Assembly: GCF_018998565.1 (NCBI RefSeq)
Contig: NZ_JAHNZO010000039.1
Span: forward strand, 1 to 64,000
DNA: 64,000 nt
From: Paenibacillus oleatilyticus
GTDB taxonomy: Bacteria; Bacillota; Bacilli; Paenibacillales; NBRC-103111
Direction of reading: 5' to 3'
The notes under the pieces were generated by a model, which worked only from the letters and a program-made list of their open reading frames with translations, was not told where the DNA came from and searched no databases. Positions 6,044 to 15,678 of this stretch are shown one piece after another (the first letter of the stretch is position 1; each line of letters starts with the position of its first letter). A program made the position numbers and the translations under genes.

Positions 6044-8725
6044 TTACTTCGCCTCGTACCAGTTGTCCCCGGCATCGACGTCCACCTTCAGCGGCACGTC
6101 GAGCTTCAGGGCCGATTCCATCACTTCGGCGACCATTCGTTTCATCAAGTCAATCTCGTCCTCCGGCACCTCGAACACCAGTTCGTCGTGCACCTGCAGC
6201 AGCATGCGGCTGCGCACGCCCTCTTCCTTCATCCGCTTGTCCAATTGGACCATCGCCAGCTTGATGATATCCGCGGCCGTTCCTTGAATCGGCGTATTCA
6301 TCGCGGTACGCTCGGCGAACGAACGCAGGTTGAAGTTCGAGGCGGTAATTTCCGGCAGGTAGCGGCGTCGCTGCAGCAGCGTCGTGACATAGCCGTCCTG
6401 ACGGGCTTTTTTAACGATATCGTCCATATATTGGCGAACCCCTTGGAACACGACAAAATATTGCTCGATAAACTTCGCCGCGTCCTTACGGGTAATGTTC
6501 AAGTTCTGCGACAACCCGTAATCGCTGATGCCGTATACGATGCCGAAGTTGACCGCTTTGGCCTGACGCCGCATATTCGAATCGACTTCCGTTTCGGATA
6601 CGCCGAACACGTCCATGGCCGTTTTCGTATGAACGTCCATATTTTCGCGGAACGCTTCGATCAGCTTCTCGTCCTGCGAAATGTGCGCCAGCACGCGCAG
6701 CTCGATCTGCGAGTAGTCGGCAGTAAGAATTTTCCAACCAGGCTCGGAAGGGAAAAATACCTTGCGGATTTTGCGGCCTTCCTCCAGCCGGATCGGAATG
6801 TTCTGCAGATTCGGATACTGGCTGCTGAGCCGCCCGGTCGCCGCGATTGTCTGCTTGTAGAACGTATGCACCTTCCCGGTAGAAGGTCGCACTTCCTTCA
6901 GCAGGCCTTCCACATAAGTCGACTGCAGCTTCGCCAGCGTCCGGTAATGAAGAATATGACCGACCATCGGATGGTACGGCTCCAGCTTTTCCAGCACTTC
7001 GGCGTCGGTCGAATAGCCGGTTTTCGTTTTCTTGATCACGGGCAGACCGAGCTTCTCGAACAAAATTTCCCCCAGCTGCTTCGGCGAGTTGATGTTAAAC
7101 TCGACTCCGGAGGCATCGTAGATCGATTGCATGATACCCTCAAGCTGATTTCCAAGCTCCGCGCCGTAGGCTTTGAGCTCCTCCGCATCGACCTTGATCC
7201 CTTTGCGCTCCATCGAAGCCAGCACGAGCGCCAGCGGAAGCTCCAGCTCGTAAAACAGTTGATGCATTTCGCTCGTTTCAAGCGCTTCCTTCAGCTTCGG
7301 CGTCAGCCGATGGACCGCGGCGGCTTTGCGGCACAAATAAGCGGTCAGCACGTCTTCCTCGGGCACCTTGAATTTCGCGCCCTTGCCGAATACTTCCTCG
7401 TCAGCCGGAAGCGGACGCAGTCCATAACGGGACGTCAGGCCGTCCAGCGTCAGCGACGATTCCGTCGGATCGAGCAAATAGCCGGCGAGCAGCGTATCGA
7501 AGCCGATGCCGCCCAGCCCGATCCCGCGCCAGGACAGCACGATGATGGCACGGTGCAGATCGTAGACGGCAACCTCCTGCTTGTCTTCCGAAGCGAGCCA
7601 CTCTCGTACTGCGGAGGCATGATCCTGCTCAAGCCGTCCCACCGGCACATAGTAGCATACGGGCTCCGCGCCCGCTTCTTCGCTGTAGAAGGACACGCCG
7701 ATCACCTCGGCGTTATGCGGATTGTCGCCCGCCGCTTCCACATGCAGCGCTCTGACATGCGGCAGCGCCGCGATCAGCTCGGCCAGCTTGTCGTCCGTAA
7801 CCAGCACCGCCGGGGGCTCCGTACCGGCTTCCTCCACTACCCCGGCCGCCCCAGCGCCGGAAGCGGGCAGCTGCAGCCGCTCCATTAACGATTTAAACTC
7901 CAGCTTGCGGAACATCTCGGCAAGCTCCGATTCCTCATATCCGCGGTAGGCCAGCTCGTCCCACGAAAAATCGACCGGCACCTCCCGGAAAATCGTCGCA
8001 AGCTCCTTGCTCATCCGGGCGCTGTCGGCGTTCTCCGCGACCTTCTCTCCCAGCTTGCCTTTAATCTGCGAGGCGTTCTCCAGCACGTTCTCGACCGAGC
8101 CGTATTCTTGCAGCAGCTTAAGCGCCGTCTTCTCCCCAACGCCCGGGATGCCCGGAATGTTGTCGGACGTATCGCCCATCAGCCCTTTCAGATCGATGAT
8201 CTGATGCGGCTTCAGGCCGTACGTTTCTTCGATATGCGCCGGATCGAACAGTTCGACCTCACTGATGCCCTTGCGCGTCAGCGCGATGGTCACCTGCCCG
8301 CTCGCGAGCTGCAGCATGTCCTTGTCACCGGTAACGACGACGACCTCAATGCCGCCTTTTTCGTCCGCAACGCGCGTCAGCGTGCCGATAATATCGTCGG
8401 CTTCGTAGCCGTCCAGCTCGAACTGACGGATACCGAACGATCCGAGCAGATCCCGTAGAATCGGAAACTGCTCGGACAGCTCCGGCGGCGTTTTTTCGCG
8501 GCCGCCTTTGTAATCTGCGTAATCTTTATGTCGAAACGTCGCTTTCCCCGCGTCGAATGCGACCAAAAAGTGCGTCGGCTTCTGCTCTTCCAGCAGCTTG
8601 AGCAGCATGGTGGTGAACCCGTAGACGGCGTTCGTATGCAGTCCCTTGGAATTGCTCAGCAGCGGCAGCGCAAAAAAAGCGCGGTAAGCAATGCTGTTCC
8701 CGTCGATCAGTATAAGCTTGGACAA
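6044..8725 (-). CDS. polA: DNA polymerase I
   Basis: Repair and Okazaki-fragment processing polymerase of about 893 aa. N-terminal 5'-3' flap exonuclease: LILIDGNSIAYRAFF, DGYEADDIIGTL, GDTSDNIPGIPGVGEKTA. C-terminal palm and fingers: motif A DYSQIELRVLAHIS, motif B RRQAKAVNFGIVYG, motif C LQVHDELVFEVPE. The middle 3'-5' exonuclease domain has lost its metal-binding acids (ALHVEAAGDN where FDTETD would be; CRKAAAVHRL where an Asp is expected), so it should not proofread. GTG at 8734 and TTG at 8725 are both possible starts. I prefer TTG because GGGGTG lies 6 nt before it and the protein then opens MSKLILIDG. Confidence 0.96.
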   Translation of the reverse strand: MSKLILIDGNSIAYRAFFALPLLSNSKGLHTNAVYGFTTMLLKLLEEQKPTHFLVAFDAGKATFRHKDYADYKGGREKTPPELSEQFPILRDLLGSFGIRQFELDGYEADDIIGTLTRVADEKGGIEVVVVTGDKDMLQLASGQVTIALTRKGISEVELFDPAHIEETYGLKPHQIIDLKGLMGDTSDNIPGIPGVGEKTALKLLQEYGSVENVLENASQIKGKLGEKVAENADSARMSKELATIFREVPVDFSWDELAYRGYEESELAEMFRKLEFKSLMERLQLPASGAGAAGVVEEAGTEPPAVLVTDDKLAELIAALPHVRALHVEAAGDNPHNAEVIGVSFYSEEAGAEPVCYYVPVGRLEQDHASAVREWLASEDKQEVAVYDLHRAIIVLSWRGIGLGGIGFDTLLAGYLLDPTESSLTLDGLTSRYGLRPLPADEEVFGKGAKFKVPEEDVLTAYLCRKAAAVHRLTPKLKEALETSEMHQLFYELELPLALVLASMERKGIKVDAEELKAYGAELGNQLEGIMQSIYDASGVEFNINSPKQLGEILFEKLGLPVIKKTKTGYSTDAEVLEKLEPYHPMVGHILHYRTLAKLQSTYVEGLLKEVRPSTGKVHTFYKQTIAATGRLSSQYPNLQNIPIRLEEGRKIRKVFFPSEPGWKILTADYSQIELRVLAHISQDEKLIEAFRENMDVHTKTAMDVFGVSETEVDSNMRRQAKAVNFGIVYGISDYGLSQNLNITRKDAAKFIEQYFVVFQGVRQYMDDIVKKARQDGYVTTLLQRRRYLPEITASNFNLRSFAERTAMNTPIQGTAADIIKLAMVQLDKRMKEEGVRSRMLLQVHDELVFEVPEDEIDLMKRMVAEVMESALKLDVPLKVDVDAGDNWYEAK

Positions 8726-8908
8726 TGGATACACCCCATTCAGGCAGTCTTCCTACTCTATACATGATAGCATAGGACAGCATAAGAAAAAAACCTTTGG
8801 AAAGCTTTCTCGAAAAAGGGGTGTGCGCCGTTTTTGCCGCATAAAATGAACTAACTTTTGATCCTTGACGGCGCCTTTCGAGCGGAAAGGAGATCGGAGG
8901 CTGGGTTC

Positions 8909-9679
8909 ATGAAAGAGATGGTTCGTTTGAACGGAAAACGCGCGATTTTTTTCGATGTTAATCAGACGCTGGTCCAGCAGGGACTCAGCTTCGAGCAATG
9001 CTTCGCGGAGGTGTGGAACGATTATTCGGCCAGATGGGCGGCGGAGGACCGCCCGAAGGCGGATTCGCTCTGGGAGCAATATATTACCCGTTGGCAGCAG
9101 CGAAAAAAAGGCCGGACGACGTTCAAGCAGCTCGACGAGCTGCAGCAGCAATGTCTGCGGGAAGCCTTCGAGGCGCTGAGGATTCCCGCTTCCTCCGGCG
9201 TTCTGCGAGGCTTCATGCAGGATATCCGCCGCCTGCAGGTAGCGGCGAAGTCCATGGCGCCGCAGGCGGCCAAAACACTGGAGACGCTGTCCCGTACATA
9301 CCGCCTCGCCATCATCAGCAACAGCCCCCGCAGCGAAGTGCTGATGATGCTGCAGCGGTTCGGGCTGGAATCGTATTTTCCCGAAGAACGCGTCTTTACG
9401 GCGCAGAAGCCGGCGGACAAGAAGCCTGCCCCTCACCTCTTCAAGACGGCGCTCCAAACGATGCAGCTTGCGCCCAGGCAGGCGCTCATGGTGGGGAACT
9501 CGTGGAAGCATGACGTGTGCGGCGCCGTCAAGGCGGGCCTGGATGCCGTATGGCTTCATCCCGGAGCAGTCGGTCCGTCCGCCGAGTCGGGAGACAAAAA
9601 AATTTCCCAGCAGCGGCTGGGAAAGCGTAAGGTGTATCTGATCAAGCAGCTGGATCAGCTTCACCAGCTTTTCGGTTAA
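8909..9679 (+). CDS. HAD-superfamily hydrolase with a DxN motif I
   Basis: A 256-aa cytoplasmic haloacid dehalogenase-like protein. Motif I is FFDVNQTLV, motif II RLAIISNS, motif III includes K417-type lysine in TAQKPADKKPAP, and motif IV is MVGNSWKHDVCGAVKAGL. The helical cap is inserted after motif I. The second Asp of the usual DxDxT, the general acid/base in phosphatases, is Asn here, so simple phosphatase chemistry is uncertain; DxN variants also occur in dehalogenase-like members. Start chosen at ATG 8909, with GGAGG 8 nt before it. Its TAA overlaps the convergent EAL-GGDEF stop by 4 nt. Substrate unknown. Confidence 0.8.
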   Translation: MKEMVRLNGKRAIFFDVNQTLVQQGLSFEQCFAEVWNDYSARWAAEDRPKADSLWEQYITRWQQRKKGRTTFKQLDELQQQCLREAFEALRIPASSGVLRGFMQDIRRLQVAAKSMAPQAAKTLETLSRTYRLAIISNSPRSEVLMMLQRFGLESYFPEERVFTAQKPADKKPAPHLFKTALQTMQLAPRQALMVGNSWKHDVCGAVKAGLDAVWLHPGAVGPSAESGDKKISQQRLGKRKVYLIKQLDQLHQLFG

Positions 9680-11478
9680 ATTTCAATCGGCCCGCCGTCC
9701 TCCGGAACGCCGACCGCATCGCTGCTGAACACGCTCCCGCGGTGCGCTTTCGACTGCTTCTTCAGCTTGGCCGCCGTTTCGGAAATTTGCTCCGGCGTTA
9801 CGGCGGCGGCCGCCTTGCAGATCACAAGCGACAGCGACAGCGTGACCCCGTCGCTATCGATCCGGTTGCCCTGCCGGTCCTCGACATACGTCCAGTCGTC
9901 CTCGTCGTAGAACATTTTGACTCCCGCATCGAACCGCCGCAAAATTTCGCCGCACAGCTTCTCCGGCTCCTCGCTCGCCGTAATCGCAATAAAATCGTCC
10001 CCGCCGATATGGCCGACGAAATCGAACGGCAGTCCCAGCACACCCATCGCCTGCTGAATGCAGTCGGCGGTAAATTGAATGAGCTGATCGCCTTTTTGAA
10101 AGCCGTACCGGTCGTTAAACCATTTGAAATAATCGAGATCGGCATAGATGACCGAGAACGGCTTCTTGTCCGTCAGCCGCTTGCTCAACTCCCGGTAGAT
10201 TTGCAGATTGCCCGGCAGTCCCGTGAGCGGATTGGCCACTTTGGCGCTTTCCATGCGGGCATTCGTGATGCATTCGAGAATCGACCTTATGGAGGACATC
10301 CCCAGCATCCGCCCTTTGGAGGTGATGATCACAAGATCGTACAAATTTTGAATGTCCCGTGAGGTCGCAAGCTGGGACACCTCCTCGACCGGCATCTGCT
10401 CGTCCACGATCAGAGGCGACGGGTCCATCACCTGATCGATCGGACGGTTCCAGAACAGCGAGTACCCGTACTGTCCCGCAAGCTGCTGGAACAAACGGTC
10501 CCGCATAATGAGGCCGATGGGCACGCCGCCGGAAACAACCGCCGCGCCGAGTGCGTTCGCATTTTTCTTGAAATACCCGGCGACCGCCGAGATAGGCGTC
10601 GAGTTTTCAAAGGACTGATACGGGATCGACAGATCGCCGATCGTCCAGACGCTGCCCGCGGTTTCGACAATTTTGCGGTGCAGCAGAATATGATTTTTCA
10701 GCTCCGGCTTCAGCGCGGCCTGCTCCGTTCCGGGACGGCCAAGCAAAAAGCCTTGGCCGAAATGCACGCCCATGCGCGTAAGCTTCATCAGCTCCTCGGC
10801 CAATTCAATGCCCTCGGCAATCAGGTGGATGCCCAGCTTCTCGGCGAATGACAGCATCGTCTCGAGGATGTATTCCTTCGTTTTGTGGCGGTGAATGTCC
10901 TTGATGAGCGAACGATCGATTTTGATAAAATCGGGCTGCAGCTCGGCAATGGCTTGCAGCGAGGAATACCCCGCTCCGGCATCGTCGATGGCGATCCGGT
11001 ATCCTTGCTGGCGGTAATGGTCCAGAATCGTCTTGGCCGCGTCGAAATCTTCGATCGAGCTGCGCTCCGTAATCTCGAACACGACATTCCCCGGCGTCAG
11101 CCCCCGCTGCTCCAGCAGCTCGAGCGTCCGGCCCGGCTCGAACTGCGGATCGTTCAAAATTTCGGCGGACAGGTTCAGAAACAGCATCTCCTCCTCCGTC
11201 CGGCTCAACGCGCCCTGAATCGCCTTGGCCCTTGCAAGCCGGTCCAGCGGATACAGCAATCCCTCGGACTCCGCCGCCGCGAACAGCCTGAGCGGAGAAT
11301 GCAGCGGGCTGCCCTCCGGTCCCCGGGTTAACGCCTCGTAGCCGAAAACCGTGCCGTCCTTCAGCGAAATAATCGGCTGATAAACGGAAGTTACGGCTTG
11401 TTGATGTAAAATGTGCTCCAGCTCGCTATGAAGCGTCGAACCGTCGATCGGCTGCTCCGTCATTCGTTCTATCGTCAT
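9676..11478 (-). CDS. EAL-CBS-GGDEF cyclic-di-GMP enzyme
   Basis: A 600-aa soluble protein with three parts. The N-terminal EAL phosphodiesterase domain (about residues 25-260) keeps YEALTRG, FLNLSAE, EITERS, IDDAGAGYSSL, KIDRSLI and AEGIE. A central pair of CBS motifs follows (about 270-400). The C-terminal GGDEF domain (about 420-575) has signature GGDDF and VIYADLDYFKWFND. Both catalytic cores look intact, so it could make or break c-di-GMP, with the CBS pair as a nucleotide sensor. No membrane segment. ATG at 11478 preferred over 11484, because AGGG lies 6 nt before it. Ends overlapping the HAD gene. Confidence 0.9.
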   Translation of the reverse strand: MTIERMTEQPIDGSTLHSELEHILHQQAVTSVYQPIISLKDGTVFGYEALTRGPEGSPLHSPLRLFAAAESEGLLYPLDRLARAKAIQGALSRTEEEMLFLNLSAEILNDPQFEPGRTLELLEQRGLTPGNVVFEITERSSIEDFDAAKTILDHYRQQGYRIAIDDAGAGYSSLQAIAELQPDFIKIDRSLIKDIHRHKTKEYILETMLSFAEKLGIHLIAEGIELAEELMKLTRMGVHFGQGFLLGRPGTEQAALKPELKNHILLHRKIVETAGSVWTIGDLSIPYQSFENSTPISAVAGYFKKNANALGAAVVSGGVPIGLIMRDRLFQQLAGQYGYSLFWNRPIDQVMDPSPLIVDEQMPVEEVSQLATSRDIQNLYDLVIITSKGRMLGMSSIRSILECITNARMESAKVANPLTGLPGNLQIYRELSKRLTDKKPFSVIYADLDYFKWFNDRYGFQKGDQLIQFTADCIQQAMGVLGLPFDFVGHIGGDDFIAITASEEPEKLCGEILRRFDAGVKMFYDEDDWTYVEDRQGNRIDSDGVTLSLSLVICKAAAAVTPEQISETAAKLKKQSKAHRGSVFSSDAVGVPEDGGPIEI

Positions 11479-11597
11479 GACCATCCCTGACTTTCCGTGT
11501 CTTTGGATCTACTATATCATGGGAATTTTATCCCAGTGTTAACACGGAACGTCCTGATTTGTTAAACGATTGTAAATATTTACGAAGAAATCGACTC

Positions 11598-12620
11598 TTA
11601 CTTGATGCCGATCGATTGGCGGTATTCGGAAGGAGAACAGCCGACCGCCTTTTTGAACAGGATGGAGAAATGCGGATAGCTCTGATAGCCGACGGCCAAG
11701 GAGACGTCGATTACTTTGTAATGGGGAATTTCCAGCAGCCGCTTGGCCATCTCCATCCGTTTGCGGATGCGGTACTGCACGAACGTCTCGTTCGCCGTTT
11801 TTTTGAACAGGTGGCTGAAATAAGTCGGCGCGAGCCCGACTTTTCCGGCGACCTCCTCCAGGCTGATATCCGTCGCAAGATGCTCGTCGATATACGCTTT
11901 GGCTTCCTCCCAGACGTTCTTCTGGTTGCCGCCGCGGTAGGTTTGCAGCAGTCCGGACAGCTTGAAAATCTCTTCCTCCAGAAAGGCCAGGGCTTCCTGA
12001 AGGGCAGGAAAGCTTCGCCGCTCGGGAGGCTCGGGAAAGAGGAAAACGTCTCTGGCGTTCAGCCGCTTCACCAGCAAGCGGAGCACGTCGTTCACGGCTG
12101 CGCTCAGTCGCTCGGGAGACGCTTGCTCCTCGAAATAACGGTCCTTCCCTTCCGTCCAGCAGGCGGCAGCCGCGTCCGGGTCGGCGCTCCAGATCGCTTC
12201 CTCCAGCGAATCGAGCCACTGCTCGTATTCCGAAATGGACGGCGCGTCGGCCCGGGCCGGTTTCAGAACACGGTCCAGCACCGAATACAGCTCCCCAGGG
12301 GTGACCGGCTTGAGCAGGTATTCCTTGACCCCGTATGTCAAACATTTTTGCGCATACGCAAATTCCCCGTAGCCGGAGATGACGACCGTCCTGACGGAGG
12401 GTCGGGTTTCCGAGATGATTCTGCACAGCTCAAGCCCGTCCATGCGAGGCATCCGAATATCCGTGAGCACCAGATCGGGCGGGGTCTCCCGCACCAAAGC
12501 AGCGGCCTCCTCGCCATTGGTCAAGGCGGTAACGCGTATCCTTCCCGCCCCATACCGCTCGACCATCCGGGCAAGCCCGAGCCGGATCATCGGCTCGTCT
12601 TCGACGACGACAACATGCAT
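11598..12620 (-). CDS. Response regulator, YesN/AraC type (first copy)
   Basis: A 340-aa regulator. The N-terminal receiver domain has the acidic pocket VEDEP, phospho-acceptor Asp in LVLTDIRMPRMDG and Lys in EYLLKPV. A variable linker (about residues 125-235) leads to a C-terminal AraC-type pair of helix-turn-helices (VAGKVGLAPTYFSHLFKK; VIDVSLAVGYQSYPHFSILF). It lies 42 bp downstream of the YesM-type kinase gene and is a close paralogue of the regulator at 14486-15511. Likely activates the adjacent sugar importer or a related transporter in response to an external sugar; the ligand cannot be told from sequence. Confidence 0.92.
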   Translation of the reverse strand: MHVVVVEDEPMIRLGLARMVERYGAGRIRVTALTNGEEAAALVRETPPDLVLTDIRMPRMDGLELCRIISETRPSVRTVVISGYGEFAYAQKCLTYGVKEYLLKPVTPGELYSVLDRVLKPARADAPSISEYEQWLDSLEEAIWSADPDAAAACWTEGKDRYFEEQASPERLSAAVNDVLRLLVKRLNARDVFLFPEPPERRSFPALQEALAFLEEEIFKLSGLLQTYRGGNQKNVWEEAKAYIDEHLATDISLEEVAGKVGLAPTYFSHLFKKTANETFVQYRIRKRMEMAKRLLEIPHYKVIDVSLAVGYQSYPHFSILFKKAVGCSPSEYRQSIGIK

Positions 12621-12662
12621 CCCTATCCCCCTCCGCTCCGCATCCGTACAAATCGTAACCCT

Positions 12663-14489
12663 TCAGCCTGACGGCCTGCCCGTGGAAGGCATAATCATCG
12701 TGACTTTCGTCCCCTCGTCAAGCCGGCTCTCGATGTGCAGGCCATACTGCTCGCCGAACACCATCTGAATGCGCCTGTGCACGTTAACAATGCCAATTCC
12801 GCCCTTCTTTCCGGCCGCATCGTCCCCTCCGTCGACAAGACGGTTCGCCTCCAGCTTCTCCCGCAGCTCCGCCAGACGTTCCTCCGGCATGCCGTTCCCG
12901 TTATCCTCGACGCTGACCCAGAACGTGCCTTCTCCTTCGCCCGCATCGATCCGGATGCAGTGGTAATCCTCCACGCCGCCTTCGAACGCGTGCTGAAATA
13001 CGTTTTCGACAAGCGGCTGCAGCGTCAGCCGGACCATCTTGTGAAGCAGCAACTCCGGCTTCACGGCGACATCGATCTCAAACTCCCGCCCGACCCGGTG
13101 CTTCAGCACGATCATAAAGTTAAGCACGTGCTTCAGCTCGTTGGCTACCGTAATTTCCTCCAGATTCGTCTGCACGGAATAGCGCAGCATGTAAGCCAGC
13201 GCGCGCACGATTTCCGAAATTTCGTCCGAATCCTCAACGAAGGCATAGCACACAATCGTCTCCAGCGTATTGTATAAAAAGTGCGGATTGATCTGAAGCT
13301 GCAGCGATTGGAACTCCGCCTTTTGCCGCTCCATCTGGATTTCGTGGTTTTTCAGCTCGGCCTGATATACCTTGTCCACGAGCTCCGACAACCGGTTGAC
13401 CATCAGATTGTAACGGATCATCAGCTCTACGATTTCGTCCCGCTGCCGCTGCTCGGGAAGCGGAATGGTCGCCCAGTTGCCCTTCTCGGTCTCCCGCATC
13501 CCTTCCTTCAGCGCCCGGATCGGCCCGGTAATCGACTTGCCGAAACGGAAGGCCAGCCATAACGCAAACACAAGCGTAAACAGACCGACGACGATCGAAG
13601 TGACGCGAATCGTATCCACCGGCTTCCGCAGTTCGGCCATCGGCATGGACACGACGAGATGCCAGCCCGAATAGGCAGACTTCTGGCTCCGGTACAAGCG
13701 CCGCTCTCCGTTTTCCTCCGCCACGAACGACTGCAACCCCGATTCGACGATGCTGCGCTTCAGCTCAGGCTGTACGGTTTCCCCAATCCGCTCCCTTTGG
13801 GGATGATACACGATCCGCCCCCGCTCGTCGACGATGAAGAAGAATCCGGTGTTGGTGAGCTCGATGCCTTTCCACAGCTCCGAAAGCTCGGCCGATCGAA
13901 GCTCGATCGCGAGGATGCCTTGCGGCTCTGAAGACGTTAAGCCGCGAATTTGGCGCACGAGCGTGATCGTCCGGTTATTCTGGCTTTCGATAATGCTGCG
14001 GTTCAACACGCTGAGGTTCCCGTAGGCCGACGTATTCGTCTTGAAGAAGGTCAACTGCTCCTTGATTTGCTCCGGCGTAAACGACGTTCCCGTGACTTCG
14101 TTATAGTAGTACACGGCGTTCTCGTTGAAGCTGATCGAATAAACGGCCGTAATCTCGGGATTCCGTATAAAGATCGGGTCGATCACGAATTCCTTGATCT
14201 GCTTTTGGATCTCATAGAACTCGTATCCCTCCAGCCCTGCCGGCAGATCGATAAAACGTTTGACCTCCTTGTTGGTCAGCAGCGAAACCATGGAACGCTC
14301 ATACGATTTCAGATACAGATCCGTATGGTATGCCGCATTGCCGACCATCTGGGACAGCTGTCGCTCCACCATCCGGTCCAGCTCCTGGGAAGAGGCGTAG
14401 TACGTCACGATGCCCACTGTCGTCAGGGAGACGATAATTACGGTCAGAAAGTAGAGGAACAGCTTCCGGTACAGGCTCGCCCTCTTCAT
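12663..14489 (-). CDS. Sensor histidine kinase, YesM family
   Basis: A 608-aa membrane kinase. One helix at about residues 12-32, an extracellular Cache-like sensor to about 290, a second helix (about 295-317), HAMP, then a His_kinase domain with LQLQINPHFLYNTLE (phospho-acceptor His) and a HATPase domain (N box LVENVFQHAFEGG, G box DNGNGMPEE and GIGIVNVHRRI). This domain set is typical of kinases paired with AraC-type regulators and lipoprotein sugar importers in Paenibacillus. The start overlaps the upstream regulator by 4 nt (ATGA), so the two are co-translated. Confidence 0.93.
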   Translation of the reverse strand: MKRASLYRKLFLYFLTVIIVSLTTVGIVTYYASSQELDRMVERQLSQMVGNAAYHTDLYLKSYERSMVSLLTNKEVKRFIDLPAGLEGYEFYEIQKQIKEFVIDPIFIRNPEITAVYSISFNENAVYYYNEVTGTSFTPEQIKEQLTFFKTNTSAYGNLSVLNRSIIESQNNRTITLVRQIRGLTSSEPQGILAIELRSAELSELWKGIELTNTGFFFIVDERGRIVYHPQRERIGETVQPELKRSIVESGLQSFVAEENGERRLYRSQKSAYSGWHLVVSMPMAELRKPVDTIRVTSIVVGLFTLVFALWLAFRFGKSITGPIRALKEGMRETEKGNWATIPLPEQRQRDEIVELMIRYNLMVNRLSELVDKVYQAELKNHEIQMERQKAEFQSLQLQINPHFLYNTLETIVCYAFVEDSDEISEIVRALAYMLRYSVQTNLEEITVANELKHVLNFMIVLKHRVGREFEIDVAVKPELLLHKMVRLTLQPLVENVFQHAFEGGVEDYHCIRIDAGEGEGTFWVSVEDNGNGMPEERLAELREKLEANRLVDGGDDAAGKKGGIGIVNVHRRIQMVFGEQYGLHIESRLDEGTKVTMIMPSTGRPSG

Positions 14490-15511
14490 TTGATCCCCAG
14501 TTGGCTGCGGTATTCCGAAGGCGAAATGCCAACGATCTTTTTAAATGTTTTCGTAAAATGCGGATAGTCGTCGTAACCGACCTCCAGCGCCACGTCCACA
14601 ATGCGGATATGGGATTGGGCCATCAATTGAAGCGCTTTCTCCATCCGGCGCTTGATCCGGTATTGGACGAACGTTTCGGAGGTCATTTTTTTGAACAGCG
14701 CGCTGAAATACGTCGGGGTCAGCCCGACAAGCTCAGCCACTTCCTCCAGGGTGACTTCCTCGGACAAGCGCTGATCGATGTAAGCCTTCGCTTCTTCCAT
14801 CGGGTCCTTGAATTGCCCGCGGCGCGCCGAGATTAGCCTCCGGTATATCGCCCGCAGCGTCTGTTCGAAATCGTCCAGCAGCTCGGCCTTCGTATGAGCG
14901 GCAATCGCCTCCTTCGTCTCGGGGGACACCGAAAAAGCGTTCCGCTCCTGCAGCCGCTGCACAAGCAAGCGGATGCAATCGCCGAGCAGCTCCCGAAGCT
15001 TCGCGGCGGACAGGCCAGAGTCGAGGCAGTAGCCCCGCCACTGCTCCAAATACCGGGCCAGCTCGTCCGATTGGTTGGCCCAAATGCACTGCTCCAGCTT
15101 CCCTACCCATTCCACGTATTTGGATACCGGCACATAGCCTTTCATTTTTTGCTTGAGCACCGTATCCAGCGCTTCATGCAGCTCCGGCTTCGTGACGGGC
15201 TTCAGCAAATACTGCTTCACGCCGTAAGCCAGACATTTTTGCGCATACTCGAAATCGTTGAACCCGGAGATGACGACCGTTTGAATATCGGGGAATTCTT
15301 CGTGAATGCTGCGGCACAGCTCCAGTCCGTCCATCTTGGGCATCCGGATATCGGTCAGCACGATGTCGGGCTCTTGCGCGCGGATCGACTCCAGCGCCTT
15401 CATCCCGTTCTCCGCGGTTGTGATGCCGGTGAACGCGGGACTGTACTGCTCCGCCATTTTGACCAAGCCTCTGCGGATGACCGGCTCGTCGTCCACGATG
15501 AGCAAATGCAT
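14486..15511 (-). CDS. Response regulator, YesN/AraC type (second copy)
   Basis: A 341-aa receiver plus AraC-type DNA-binding protein. Receiver: VDDEP pocket, IVLTDIRMPKMDG phospho-acceptor, QYLLKPV lysine. C-terminal helix-turn-helices: VAELVGLTPTYFSALFKK and IVDVALEVGYDDYPHFTKTF. It is a clear paralogue of the regulator at 11598-12620, so one kinase is flanked by two related regulators. It is the first gene of this three-gene operon, separated from the importer by a terminator (15544-15583), so it probably has its own promoter or depends on read-through. Confidence 0.92.
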   Translation of the reverse strand: MHLLIVDDEPVIRRGLVKMAEQYSPAFTGITTAENGMKALESIRAQEPDIVLTDIRMPKMDGLELCRSIHEEFPDIQTVVISGFNDFEYAQKCLAYGVKQYLLKPVTKPELHEALDTVLKQKMKGYVPVSKYVEWVGKLEQCIWANQSDELARYLEQWRGYCLDSGLSAAKLRELLGDCIRLLVQRLQERNAFSVSPETKEAIAAHTKAELLDDFEQTLRAIYRRLISARRGQFKDPMEEAKAYIDQRLSEEVTLEEVAELVGLTPTYFSALFKKMTSETFVQYRIKRRMEKALQLMAQSHIRIVDVALEVGYDDYPHFTKTFKKIVGISPSEYRSQLGIK

Positions 15512-15543
15512 GGAACACCCCTCCTGTTAGGTCCGGCTAAGGG

Positions 15544-15583
15544 AAAAGTATCCGCTCCGGACAAAGCCGGAAACGGATACTTT
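15544..15583 (-). terminator. Terminator between the importer and its regulators
   Basis: AAAAGTATCCG and CGGATACTTT form a 10-bp stem with an inner CTCCGG/CCGGAA pairing. On the minus strand it ends in TTTT. It lies 96 bp after the solute-binding protein stop and before the regulator start, so it separates the transport operon from the regulator operon. Confidence 0.7.
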
Positions 15584-15678
15584 ACCGTGATCTGTATGAT
15601 GATTTTACTATGCCTTCGGGATGCAGGGCAATGAGAGAAGTTGGCTTTGACGGACAACGGCTTTCCGGCTGCAGACCG

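Noticed and set aside
5891-7888. 665-codon open frame on the plus strand opposite polA
   Set aside because: Arg/His/Leu/Gln-rich composition with no domain; it is an antisense shadow of the GC-rich polA gene.
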